Positions 10,201 through 17,597 of a stretch of DNA of 36,726 bases are shown in pieces. This DNA is from Rubritepida sp. GTDB lineage: Bacteria > Pseudomonadota > Alphaproteobacteria > Acetobacterales > Acetobacteraceae. How positions within the stretch are numbered: position 1 is the stretch's first letter; every line of letters starts with the position of its first letter. The stretch covers positions 1-36,726 of the forward strand of contig JAQGHY010000321.1 of NCBI GenBank assembly GCA_028291455.1, in the 5' to 3' direction. The translations under genes and the position numbers were made by a program. The notes under the pieces are model-generated. The model was not told the origin of the DNA. It made no database searches and saw nothing but the letters and a program-made list of their open reading frames with translations.

Positions 10201-11185
10201 GGAGTAGATAACCTACAGCGTGATCCACTGGTGGCTCGCTATTGAGCGCCTTCCCTGCAGCCGCCGTTGCCTCATCGAACCGCCCCTGGATGGTCCGCGC
10301 GAGTGCGAGGTTTGCGAGTGCATTCGGATCACTCGGCCGGATCGCATGTGCAGTTTCAAAGCGAGCTGCCGCTTCCGCATCACGGCCCAAATCCAATGAG
10401 ATTGAACCGAGATTAGTCTCAAGACGATAGCGCGCCCAAGGCTTGGCCGAGAGGTCTTCCTTTTTGAGAATATTGAGTAGGCCTATCTGAGCCAGAAGCG
10501 TTTGGCGTTGATCCTTGAACAGATCGCGGAATATATCGATTCTGGCATGTAATGCCGGATCTTCTTTTGCATCTGCTGTACCCTCGCGGGGTCCAACGGT
10601 CAGAGCCGCGCCACGCAGCTGCTCGATCAAATGGGTCGCAATTAGCGACGCGAATTCAATAGGTCCCCCATTGGGGTCAGAGAGATTTTGAACTGACGAA
10701 CTGCCTACTACCGAGGGCTGGAAGGCAGCGTACGCTAAGTCGTGGAGTGCGATTAATGTCTGCAGCTGGCCCCAGCCATAAACAATAATTGTCAGCTCGT
10801 GCCCTTCAGCCTGCAATAGTCGAGTGACGGCAATCGCCGCGTCAGCAGCTCCCGTGTCATCAGGCGCGGTCGTAACGAAGATAAGTTCTTTCAGTCCCAC
10901 CCTCAGCTTGAGGGCGGCACGCGCATCGGAAAGTATTTTCTTCTCTTTTAGAGGTTTTAAGATCAAGCGGCACTGGACGCCGACGAAGTGGTCAGTACGA
11001 CCACCTCGTCTACCCAAGATATCTATGCCGCCTTGGCTTTGGCCTGATCGACCGTATTCCTGCGCATGAGGATCTTGCAGTTCGGAACGGTATAGTAGGA
11101 CGCAGTTGCGCTGGAACGCCTGCCAATCCTTTGGCTTCGGAATTTCGATTGCAAGGCGCGTTGTGATCGGAACGTTATTTCTCAC
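7274..11185 (-). CDS. Giant TPR protein with Mrr-like nuclease, GreA/B-C-like and PIN-like regions; putative defence protein
   Basis: 1303 aa from GTG (MRNNVPITTRLAIEIPK) with AGGG just upstream. Residues 15-155 look like a restriction-endonuclease-fold domain: GRSGQSQGGIDILG (Asp55) followed by FVGVQCRL (71-73), matching the Mrr-type GxD...QxK pattern with Arg73 in place of Lys. Residues about 245-800 are helical TPR-like repeats. Residues about 845-915 (VVTGLQAGARFVGPDGREGV, then VRHKYVARLHYVL) resemble the GreA/GreB C-terminal domain. Residues about 995-1200 look PIN-like, with CVLDLWTFWTAW, LLITDDLPIREL (Asp1128, Asp1129) and a late ASDDLP/TAN region. The combination matches the TPR-GreAB-C-PIN proteins predicted from genome context to be immune effectors. 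Base composition and codon use are much more AT-rich than in neighbouring genes, suggesting acquisition. It is single-gene and flanked by grpB and prmA. The domain reading is by eye. Confidence 0.72.
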   Translation of the reverse strand: MRNNVPITTRLAIEIPKPKDWQAFQRNCVLLYRSELQDPHAQEYGRSGQSQGGIDILGRRGGRTDHFVGVQCRLILKPLKEKKILSDARAALKLRVGLKELIFVTTAPDDTGAADAAIAVTRLLQAEGHELTIIVYGWGQLQTLIALHDLAYAAFQPSVVGSSSVQNLSDPNGGPIEFASLIATHLIEQLRGAALTVGPREGTADAKEDPALHARIDIFRDLFKDQRQTLLAQIGLLNILKKEDLSAKPWARYRLETNLGSISLDLGRDAEAAARFETAHAIRPSDPNALANLALARTIQGRFDEATAAAGKALNSEPPVDHAVGYLLQAAARSNWQGDPETLIPDRLIGSAQADIGLAEFLRRRDVPDWAKRTLGIARRHSDVPDFKRIRAIAVLSLAIESDTIIPGGRGAVTAAELNSAADDMKAVAEHCLDVGFADAHDLTAYVNNAAVLLRLCERHVESEALLVRGISKVGKEPQLYRLLAVARLVQNRVDEAIATLDGDTDPENQILLAELHSVNNLADGLREALAVDATDLSSRLQRLRWRLIGELALRLADRSGLDAAVSGLRALDPNDVSASLLEILVERRTAADDEVIQTRLRALALSVPATIDTISRYLIAVELRNRNLPEEASRLLDGQVDLTRQSPMTSLYLQSLAAARRDAAFQAALEEAAPEVRNDTETLWTISAHAWNLGDLSASMFAVNALLAQKPDQPRARLLKIEILIRLNRSAELFDELEKPLERLAWREPTDQFRLASLLSHFGFTARAADSAYELFIRHRDLSRAWMTLSMLVLDEGRGQGGEPRPWDANTAQANTAVDLTYDDGSNVFFVIEPSAELRKLDTESWEPNHALVRVVTGLQAGARFVGPDGREGVVQRVRHKYVARLHYVLQNHEARFPEILGGFRRLSVNFEQPGGLDQLIAQVKARHDWVRDEESGYHSGPMPLGVLAYRVGSDTIEVAAGIAGNGGQLKVALGNIEERVAARSAVGKNMHRGCVLDLWTFWTAWRLGALEGVHKTCGPIHLAQGVLDRLRERRERLQFSARDGQKNAGYENGKLVLQEISAGVVVEARDEIDRAITWIESNALICPVIASDDLPSALREHLRLGRGGIFEALILTRQTGMLLITDDLPIRELHRAIGGDGGTWLHAVLGLALERRYIAPDRYIVWTANLIETGHNHLGVSGLMLARAAKLDAHSGSAPGYLFQMLIRMIGGRVAEPVSHLEAVTNCLRDLWNDSSTLDFRKSATDDLLRQIVRERKDYAELLWAIILEVRDCHYLVRYLEYWLRGHFLSDAVVFKNNKAE

Positions 11186-11253
11186 TCAACCCTGCTATCG
11201 ACGACAATGTACTGCCTATCAATTCGATGCCGTTCGACATAGTACTTTGCTGC

Positions 11254-12144
11254 TTATAAAATGTCCTGCTTCCTCAACACCAACGTACACCACGGCTTCA
11301 AATCAATACGCCGCTCCAGCACCAGCCCCGCCCGCCGATGCGCAACCAGCACCATCCGCGCCTGCGTCCCCAACAACCCCGCCAGGATCGCGCGCCCGCC
11401 CGGCGCCAGATGCGCGCCCAGGTTCCCCGCCATCGCACACAGCGGCCGCGCCAAGATGTTCGCGAAGATCAGGTCGTACGGCGCCCCCCGCGTGATCGCG
11501 CGGTGCCGGTACCCATCCGCCAGGATCGCGCGCATGCGCGGCTTCAGCCCGTTCATCGCGGCGTTCTCCTCCGCCACGCGGACGGACCACGGCTCGATAT
11601 CCGTGGCCAGCGCCTTGATGTGCCACAGCTTCGCCGCCCCCATTGCCAGGATGCCGCTGCCCGAGCCCACGTCCAGCACGTTGCGCGGCCGCCGCGCCAG
11701 CCCCTCCAGCGCCATCAGGCAGCCCTGCGTCGAGGCATGCTCGCCCGAGCCGAAGGCCAGACCGGCATCGAGCGTGAGCGCGATGCGCCCATAGGTCGGG
11801 CGCGCCGGCACATGCGTCGGGCGGATGAGGAAGCGCTTGCCGATATCGGCCTCCGGGAAGGCCTCGATGGTCCGCGCCAGCCAGCCCTCGGATTCCGTGA
11901 GCGAGCGCGTCATCGGCGCCTCGTGGCCCGAAAGCCCGGCGGCCAGCGCCAGCGCCGCCACCAGGCAGCCCTGGTCGGCCTTGGTGTCGCGCACCGCCTC
12001 GATGCGCCAGGTGTCGGTGGCCTCGTCGCGGAACAGCGAGACGGTGGCGCTCACCGCCAGCAGCGCGGCCTCGTAGGAGGGCACGGCCTCTTCCGGCAGC
12101 TGGTCGAGCACCAGGGTTTCGAGCTGGGCGGGATGCTTCTTCAT
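11254..12144 (-). CDS. prmA: Ribosomal protein L11 methyltransferase
   Basis: SAM-dependent methyltransferase, 296 aa, that trimethylates ribosomal protein L11. The segment TLDAGLAFGSGEHASTQGCL precedes motif I VLDVGSGSGILAMGAAKLW, and the NPPY-type loop reads LIFANILARPLCAM; both are diagnostic of PrmA. The N-terminal third is the diverged L11-binding domain. The ATG overlaps the uvrD TGA (ATGA), so it is translated with uvrD. The last few residues (QDIL) run into the AT-rich boundary of the insertion, so the extreme C-terminus may differ from relatives, but the catalytic domain is whole. Confidence 0.92.
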   Translation of the reverse strand: MKKHPAQLETLVLDQLPEEAVPSYEAALLAVSATVSLFRDEATDTWRIEAVRDTKADQGCLVAALALAAGLSGHEAPMTRSLTESEGWLARTIEAFPEADIGKRFLIRPTHVPARPTYGRIALTLDAGLAFGSGEHASTQGCLMALEGLARRPRNVLDVGSGSGILAMGAAKLWHIKALATDIEPWSVRVAEENAAMNGLKPRMRAILADGYRHRAITRGAPYDLIFANILARPLCAMAGNLGAHLAPGGRAILAGLLGTQARMVLVAHRRAGLVLERRIDLKPWCTLVLRKQDIL

Positions 12145-14348
12145 GCGGGCTCCACGAAGCGGTCGAGCACGCGCTTGGTGCCGGCCCGCTCGAATTCGAT
12201 TTCCAGCTTGTCGTCGTCCACGCCGGTCACTCGGCCATAGCCGAATTTCTGGTGGAAGACGCGGGTGCCGACGGAAAAGGCTTTCTCGCGCTCCGGCCGC
12301 TGGTCGACCTCCCATGCGCCGGCCTCGATCACGCGGGGGCGGCGCATGGAGGAGAGCGGCGCGCCGGCGGAGAAGACCGAGGAGGGGATGCGCGGGGCCT
12401 GCTTGATGCCGCCTTCACGCATGATCTCGCTTTCCGGCAGCTCCTCCAGGAAGCGCGAGGGGATGGAGTTCACCCAATTGCCGTAGATGCGCCGGTTGGC
12501 GGCATGGCTGATGGTGCAGTACTTGCGCGCCCGGGTGATGCCGACATAGGCGAGCCGCCGCTCCTCCTCCAGGCTCTTGGCGCCGCCCTCGTCGAGGCTG
12601 CGCTGGCTGGGGAAGAGGCCCTCCTCCCAGCCCGGCAGGAAGACCATGTCGAATTCGAGCCCCTTGGCGGCGTGCAGCGTCATCAGCCCCACTTTTGCGC
12701 CCTCGGAATTGTCGTCGTTCTCCATGACGAGCGCGATGTGTTCGAGGAAGGCGCCGAGCGTGGCGAAATCCGTCATGGCGCGCAGCAGTTCTTTGAGGTT
12801 GTCGAGGCGGCCGGCGGCCTCGATGCTGCGGTCGTTCTTCCACATGTCGGTGTAGCCGCTCTCCTCCAGGACCTGGGCGGCGACGACGACGTGGCCTTCC
12901 TTCTCCAGCGCGGCGTTCCAGCGGGTCATGCCCTCCAGCAGCTCACGCAGGGCGGCGCGGGGGCGGGGGCGGATGGCGTCGGTCTGGATCAGCCGCTCGG
13001 CGGCGAAGCGTAGCGGGACCTGTTCGTCGCGGCTCATGCGGTGGAGGGCGGCGATCGCGGTGTCGCCCAGGCCGCGCTTGGGGGTGTTGACGATGCGCTC
13101 GAAGGCGAGGTCGTCGGCGGGCTGGGAGAGGGCGCGGAAATAGGCGATGGCGTCGCGGATCTCCTGCCGCTCGTAGAACTTGGCGCCGCCGTAGACCCGG
13201 TAGGGGATGTTGAGCGTGATCAGCCGCTCCTCGAAGGCGCGGGTCTGGAAGCCGGCGCGTACCAGGATCGCGATCTCGCTGAGGTTCTGGCCGTCCCGCC
13301 GCGCCTCCTCGATGCGGCCGCCGACCATGCGGGCCTCCTCGTCACTGTCCCAGAGCGAGACGACGCGGACGCGCTCGCCCGAAGCGTCCTTGCGGCCGGA
13401 GCGCAGGGTCTTGCCCAGCCGCCCCTCGTTGCGCGCGATCAGGCCGGAGGCGGCGGAGAGGATGGGTTGGGTGGAGCGGTAGTTCTGTTCCAGCCGGACG
13501 ATGACCGCGCCGGGGAAATCGCGCTCGAAGCGCAGGATGTTCTCGATCTCCGCACCCCGCCAGGAATAGATCGACTGGTCGTCGTCGCCGACGCAGCAGA
13601 TGTTCTTGTGCCCCTGCGCGAGCAGCCGCAGCCAGAGGTACTGGACCAGGATGGTGTCCTGATACTCGTCCACGAGGATGTAGCGGAAGGTGCGGTGGTA
13701 GCGCTCCAGCACATCGGGCTGGGTGCGGAGGATTTCGGTGATGTGCAGCGGCAGGTCGCCGAAGTCGCAGGCGTTCAGCGTCACCAGCCGGGCCTGGTAG
13801 GCGGCGTAGAGCTTTTCGGCGCGGTTGTTCGCGTAGTCCGAGGTTTCGGCGACGGGGATGCGATCCGGCGTGAGGCCGCGGTCCTTCCAGCGCTGGATCA
13901 CCGACATCAGCCCGTTCGGCGGCCAGCGCTTGAGGTCGATCCCCTCGGCGTCCATCACCTGCTTGAGCAGCCGCTGCTGGTCGTCCGTGTCGAGGATGGT
14001 GAAGCTGGAGGTCAGGCCGACGAGCTCCGCATGCCGCCGCAGCATTCGCGCGGCCAGGGCATGGAAGGTGCCGAGCCACAGCCCCTCCACCGGGCGCTGC
14101 AGGATGGAGCCCACCCGCTCGCGCATCTCCCGCGCCGCCTTGTTGGTGAAGGTGACGGAGAGGACCTGGTGCGGCTGGGCACGGCCGGTCATCAGCAGAT
14201 GGGCGAAGCGCGTGGTCAGCACCCGCGTCTTGCCGGTGCCGGCGCCGGCGAGCACCAGCAGCGGCCCGTCGAGGGTTTCGACGGCCGCGCGCTGCTCGGC
14301 GTTCAGGCGTGCGAGGTAATCATGGGGGGGGGCCGGTGGTGCGTTCAC
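12141..14348 (-). CDS. uvrD: UvrD/PcrA-type DNA helicase
   Basis: 735-aa superfamily 1A 3'-5' helicase for nucleotide excision/mismatch repair and removal of stalled complexes. The order is: Q motif [11 protein letters not shown], Walker A AGAGTGKT (Lys40), motif Ia [14 protein letters not shown], motif [10 protein letters not shown], motif [16 protein letters not shown], motif IV EQNYRST, motif [14 protein letters not shown], and motif [11 protein letters not shown]. It ends with a PcrA-like Tudor tail, [18 protein letters not shown] at 14348 is chosen because the protein then begins just before the Q motif and the promoter boxes sit 7 nt upstream; the longer open frame would cover that promoter. 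There is no Shine-Dalgarno, so translation is probably leaderless. Coupled to prmA downstream. Confidence 0.94.
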   Translation of the reverse strand: MNAPPAPPHDYLARLNAEQRAAVETLDGPLLVLAGAGTGKTRVLTTRFAHLLMTGRAQPHQVLSVTFTNKAAREMRERVGSILQRPVEGLWLGTFHALAARMLRRHAELVGLTSSFTILDTDDQQRLLKQVMDAEGIDLKRWPPNGLMSVIQRWKDRGLTPDRIPVAETSDYANNRAEKLYAAYQARLVTLNACDFGDLPLHITEILRTQPDVLERYHRTFRYILVDEYQDTILVQYLWLRLLAQGHKNICCVGDDDQSIYSWRGAEIENILRFERDFPGAVIVRLEQNYRSTQPILSAASGLIARNEGRLGKTLRSGRKDASGERVRVVSLWDSDEEARMVGGRIEEARRDGQNLSEIAILVRAGFQTRAFEERLITLNIPYRVYGGAKFYERQEIRDAIAYFRALSQPADDLAFERIVNTPKRGLGDTAIAALHRMSRDEQVPLRFAAERLIQTDAIRPRPRAALRELLEGMTRWNAALEKEGHVVVAAQVLEESGYTDMWKNDRSIEAAGRLDNLKELLRAMTDFATLGAFLEHIALVMENDDNSEGAKVGLMTLHAAKGLEFDMVFLPGWEEGLFPSQRSLDEGGAKSLEEERRLAYVGITRARKYCTISHAANRRIYGNWVNSIPSRFLEELPESEIMREGGIKQAPRIPSSVFSAGAPLSSMRRPRVIEAGAWEVDQRPEREKAFSVGTRVFHQKFGYGRVTGVDDDKLEIEFERAGTKRVLDRFVEPA

Positions 14349-14355
14349 CGGCAAG

Positions 14356-14384
14356 CCTATAGAACAAATAGCGAAGGCAACCAA
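14356..14384 (-). promoter_or_regulatory. Putative sigma-70 promoter of uvrD-prmA, giving a leaderless mRNA
   Basis: TTGGTT (14379-14384) and TATAGG (14356-14361) on the minus strand are spaced by exactly 17 nt. The expected transcription start is within a base or two of the GTG at 14348, leaving no room for a leader or ribosome-binding site. Confidence 0.5.
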
Positions 14385-14397
14385 CCGCGCAGAGCCC

Positions 14398-15345
14398 TTG
14401 GAACTCACTCGCCGCTTCCTCGAATGGTCCGCCTTGCGGGGCGCCGCGCTCCTGGCGGTCGGCATCTTCGCGGGCCTGTTCATTCCACCGCTCGCGGCGC
14501 TGATGCGCAACGTGATCACGCCCGCCGTCTTCCTCCTGATGGTGCTGGTGCTGCTGCGCGTGGACCCCGCCCAGGTCCTCGGCTACCTGCGCCGCCCGCT
14601 GCTGGTGGTGGGGCTGCTGGCCTGGCTGCTGATCCTCTGCCCGTTGGCCGTCTGGCTGATCCTGCGGCTGCTGGGCATCGAGGGGCCGCTGGCCGCCGGG
14701 CTGGTGATCGTGGCCACCGGCTGCGCCGCAACGTCCTCGCCCGCCTTCGCGCGGCTGGTCGGGCTGGATGGCGAGATCTCGCTGGTTGTGGCTGTGCTCT
14801 CCACCCTGCTGATCCCCTTCACCGCACCGCCGCTCGCCCTCGGCCTGCTCGGCATCGACCTCGCGATTTCGGTGGAGGGGCTGATGCTGCGCCTGGCGCT
14901 GCTGGTCGGGGTGCCGCTGCTGCTGTCCATCGCCATCCGCCGCGCGGCCGGGCCGGCGCGGCTGGCGCATTGGGGCCGGGCTGTCGACGGCGCCGTGGTG
15001 CTGATGGTGGTGATCTACGGCTTCGGCGTGATGGACGGCGTCCTGGCCAAGTTGATCGCGACACCCGGCCTCGTCCTGGCCGGAACCGCGCTGGCGGTTG
15101 CCGGTTCCTTCGCGATGAACGCCCTCACCGCGCTCGGCTTTGCCGGCTTCGGCCGGCGGCTGGCGCTCTCGGCGGGGTTGCTCGCCGGCAACCGGAACAT
15201 GGCGCTGTATTTGGCCGTGCTGCCCGCCGCGACGGACCCGCAGATCACGCTTCTCTTCGTGCTCTGCCAGTTCCCGCTGTTTCTCAGCCCGTTCCTGCTG
15301 AAGCCGGTCTACCGGCGCATCATGGAGCGCGCAGCGCCGCCGTGA
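14398..15345 (+). CDS. Bile acid:sodium symporter-like (BASS superfamily) membrane transporter
   Basis: 315 aa, almost entirely hydrophobic, with 9-10 membrane helices. The features VIVATGCAATSSPAFARLVG and LSAGLLAGNRNMALYLAVLP echo the two broken-helix repeats of the BASS/ACR3 fold, where paired Gly/Asn/Ser positions form the sodium and substrate site. TTG at 14398 is used (LELTRRFLEW) because no ATG or GTG precedes the first helix. It is divergent from uvrD with 49 nt between the starts. Its 3' end overlaps the end of the convergent lipoprotein gene by 26 nt. The substrate is unknown. Confidence 0.7.
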   Translation: MELTRRFLEWSALRGAALLAVGIFAGLFIPPLAALMRNVITPAVFLLMVLVLLRVDPAQVLGYLRRPLLVVGLLAWLLILCPLAVWLILRLLGIEGPLAAGLVIVATGCAATSSPAFARLVGLDGEISLVVAVLSTLLIPFTAPPLALGLLGIDLAISVEGLMLRLALLVGVPLLLSIAIRRAAGPARLAHWGRAVDGAVVLMVVIYGFGVMDGVLAKLIATPGLVLAGTALAVAGSFAMNALTALGFAGFGRRLALSAGLLAGNRNMALYLAVLPAATDPQITLLFVLCQFPLFLSPFLLKPVYRRIMERAAPP

Positions 15346-15934
15346 TGTCGCGCAGGAAGGCGCGCGGATCGGCCAAGGCCGGCTCGTGCTGCGGCATGGA
15401 GACGCGGATCCGCAGCAGCTGGCCGCCCGCGCCGCCGACGCAGGTCATGCTCTGCACCGCCTGGCGCCCGTAGGTGCCCTCCATCTCGGCGCAATGGAAT
15501 AGCGGGTTGTTCTCGGGATGGTTCACTTCGGCGATGACACGCAGCCGGCGATGCTGCCCCGCGCCCCGCACCGCCTCGGCGATCGAGCGCTGATACTCGG
15601 CCTGCGCCGCGGCCGACTCGATCCCGTCGGGAAGCGCGTCCTCGCCGGGCGGACGCAGCACCTGCACGAAGCCGGCTGCCGTGCGGCCGTTGGTGGCGTA
15701 GGCGACCTCGACACCGGGCGAAGGCTGCCTCACCGGCGTGGTAGCGCCGCGCCGGAAGCTGGCCGCCTCAGCCGGGAGCCGCCGCGCGAGCAGCTCCGGG
15801 GCGGTGGCAACCGGGATCGGCTCCGGAGGCAGGGCGACCGCCGGCGGCGTTCCGTCCACCATCGCGCAGGCGGCCAGTCCGAATGCCGCCAGCAGCGGCA
15901 GTCCGAATGCCGCGAGCAGCGGGAGGACGCGCAT
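15320..15934 (-). CDS. Lipoprotein of unknown function
   Basis: 204 aa. The signal peptide runs MRVLPLLAAFG then LPLLAAFGLAAC, with lipobox LAAC and Cys23 acylated; its hydrophobic core is a perfect duplication of LPLLAAFG. The mature domain has two more cysteines (FHCAEME and QSMTCVGG), likely a disulfide, and a conserved-looking C-terminal helix, DPRAFLRDITAALRAP. ATG at 15934 overlaps the terC stop by one base, so it is the second gene of that transcript. I do not recognise the domain. It also overlaps the convergent transporter gene by 26 nt at its 3' end. Confidence 0.7.
   Translation of the reverse strand: MRVLPLLAAFGLPLLAAFGLAACAMVDGTPPAVALPPEPIPVATAPELLARRLPAEAASFRRGATTPVRQPSPGVEVAYATNGRTAAGFVQVLRPPGEDALPDGIESAAAQAEYQRSIAEAVRGAGQHRRLRVIAEVNHPENNPLFHCAEMEGTYGRQAVQSMTCVGGAGGQLLRIRVSMPQHEPALADPRAFLRDITAALRAP
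15855..15905. repeat. 24-bp tandem repeat within a signal peptide
   Basis: Two nearly identical adjacent 24-bp copies (CAGTCCGAATGCCGCCAGCA and four more bases, the second copy differing at one base) encode LPLLAAFG twice in the lipoprotein signal sequence. The reading frame is kept. Confidence 0.7.
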
Positions 15935-16599
15935 CAAGCCAGCCTGACCAGCGGCGGTGCGCTGGGCAGGGCAAAGCCGGTCTGGACGGCGGGATGATGG
16001 CCCAGGAAGTTCTGCACGTCGTGATAGACCATTTCGACACCGATATAGACGATGAGCGCCACGCCGATATAGGCGATGACGGGGAACTTCTCGAGCAGCT
16101 TGGCGATCAGCGTCGCGGCGATGCCCATCAGCAGGATCGAGATGATCAGGCCGATGATCAGCATCGGCGTATTGCCCCGCGCGGCGCCGGCCACGGCCAG
16201 CACGTTGTCGAGGCTCATGGACACGTCGGCGATGACGATCTGGCGCAGCGCGACCATCATGGTCTTGGGCGTCTCGTCGACATGGCCTTCCGCCGCGTCC
16301 TTGTCCTTCTGCCGCAGCTCCTTGAAGAAGGTATAGGCGATCCAGAGCAGGATCAGGCCGCCGACGAGCATGATGCCGGGAATGCCCAGCAGGTAGACCG
16401 CGGCGAGGCTCAGGACGATCCGCAGGAATACGGCGAGGATCATGCCGAAGAGGATGGCCTTCCCGCGCTGCGCGGCCGGCAATCCGGCCGCCGCAAGCGC
16501 GATCAGCACGGCGTTGTCGCCGGAAAGGATGAGGTTCACACCGAGAATCTCGGTGAGGGTCACCCAGTTCCAACTCGCGGCGAAGGAGGCGAAATCCAT
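15934..16599 (-). CDS. TerC-family integral membrane protein
   Basis: 221 aa with about seven membrane helices. The two family signatures are present: LILSGDNAVLIALAA near residue 25 and ADVSMSLDNVLAVAGAARGN near 120, whose acidic residues are thought to bind metal (Mn2+ export in the YceF/YkoY/Alx group). A charged loop, ELRQKDKDAAEGHVDE, separates the halves. The first gene of a two-gene unit with the lipoprotein; a paralogue lies 94 nt upstream in the same direction. I looked for a yybP-ykoY manganese riboswitch upstream and did not see its core. Confidence 0.88.
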   Translation of the reverse strand: MDFASFAASWNWVTLTEILGVNLILSGDNAVLIALAAAGLPAAQRGKAILFGMILAVFLRIVLSLAAVYLLGIPGIMLVGGLILLWIAYTFFKELRQKDKDAAEGHVDETPKTMMVALRQIVIADVSMSLDNVLAVAGAARGNTPMLIIGLIISILLMGIAATLIAKLLEKFPVIAYIGVALIVYIGVEMVYHDVQNFLGHHPAVQTGFALPSAPPLVRLA

Positions 16600-16629
16600 A
16601 TGCGTTGACTTTCCCGAACGTGAGCGAGG

Positions 16630-16656
16630 GGGAACCTAGACTCCCCCGCCCCGCCT
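16630..16656. terminator. Hairpin between the two terC paralogues
   Basis: GGGGGA and TCCCCC are separated by eight bases and form a short GC-rich stem. No T-run follows on either strand, so it may be an intrinsic terminator without a tail for the upstream terC, or a leader structure of the next gene. Confidence 0.25.
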
Positions 16657-16693
16657 GTCTTTGCAGATTGGCAATGTTTCGGACATAAATGGA

Positions 16694-17449
16694 CTACCGC
16701 CGGATGGCCTTTCGCACCGCGTCCGACATGAGGGTGACGAACACCGTCAGCACCGCGATCTGGATCAGCGTCGCCCCCGCCCACATCCAGGCGGGAAAGA
16801 CTCCCGGCAGCGCCAGATAGCCCAGCGGCAACAGGAGAAAGGCATAGGCCTCGGGAAGTCGGTCGGCGACCTCATGCGTGCCCCCCCAGATCATGTCGGC
16901 CGAGACATAGAGAATGATGATCAGGCCCACCCAGGCGATCCAGCGATGCTTGTTCAGCAGGTTGGCGATCAGCGTGGCCGCCACGCCCATCAGCACCACC
17001 GAAATCGCGAGGCCGAAGACGAGCACGTAGGGATGGTCCTTCGCCGCGCCGGCGACCGCCAACACATTGTCCAGGCTCATGGAAATGTCGGCGACGAGGA
17101 TCTGCATGATGGCCTGGGGCAGCGTCTTGCGGGGGGCCTCGATGGCGGCGCCGTCGGCGTCATGCGTGGCATGCCCGCCCGCGCGCAGCTCGCGGTACAT
17201 CTTCCAGCAGACCCAGAGCAGCAGCACGCCGCCGGCCAGGGTGATGCCGACGATCGCCAGCAGCTGCGTCGTGATCGCCGCGAAGCCGATGCGCATGATC
17301 GTGGCCGCGCCGATTCCCCAAAGGATCGCGGTCCGCCGCTGGTCGGTCGGCAGCCCCGCCGCAGCCATGCCGACGACGACGGCATTGTCGCCCGCCAGCA
17401 CGATATCGATCAGCAGAACCTGTAGGAGGGGTACAAGCCAATCCGGCAT
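16694..17449 (-). CDS. TerC-family integral membrane protein (second paralogue)
   Basis: 251 aa with seven to eight membrane helices. Signatures are DIVLAGDNAVVVGMAAAGL near residue 15 and ADISMSLDNVLAVAGAAKDH near 125. It is clearly homologous to the neighbouring TerC but longer, with an extra C-terminal region, SADMIWGGTHEVADRLPEA, and two added helices. A His/Asp-rich loop (GGHATHDADGAAIEAP) lies between the halves and could contact metal. GAAGGATG precedes the ATG as a ribosome-binding site. The pair probably arose by local duplication. Metal export (Mn2+) is the best functional guess from the family. Confidence 0.88.
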   Translation of the reverse strand: MPDWLVPLLQVLLIDIVLAGDNAVVVGMAAAGLPTDQRRTAILWGIGAATIMRIGFAAITTQLLAIVGITLAGGVLLLWVCWKMYRELRAGGHATHDADGAAIEAPRKTLPQAIMQILVADISMSLDNVLAVAGAAKDHPYVLVFGLAISVVLMGVAATLIANLLNKHRWIAWVGLIIILYVSADMIWGGTHEVADRLPEAYAFLLLPLGYLALPGVFPAWMWAGATLIQIAVLTVFVTLMSDAVRKAIRR

Positions 17450-17597
17450 GGTGGCATCCTTCGAATGAAAAAACTGTAATCAGGAACGATATCTCAGATC
17501 ATTGCACATCTGACAGAAATGGCGTCCCAGGCCAAGCCCGCTTGCCCCGTGCCATGCTACGCGCGACACCATCCGCGATCTTCGAGGAGAGACTGCG

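Noticed and set aside
13041-15473. 810-codon plus-strand open frame
   Set aside because: Covers uvrD antisense and the transporter in another frame; low-complexity Gly/Asp/Arg composition, no motifs.
16600-16693. Possible yybP-ykoY manganese riboswitch before terC
   Set aside because: The expected core (GGGGAGUA and GCCGGCGAGACC-like bases) is not present; only a short G-rich hairpin is visible.
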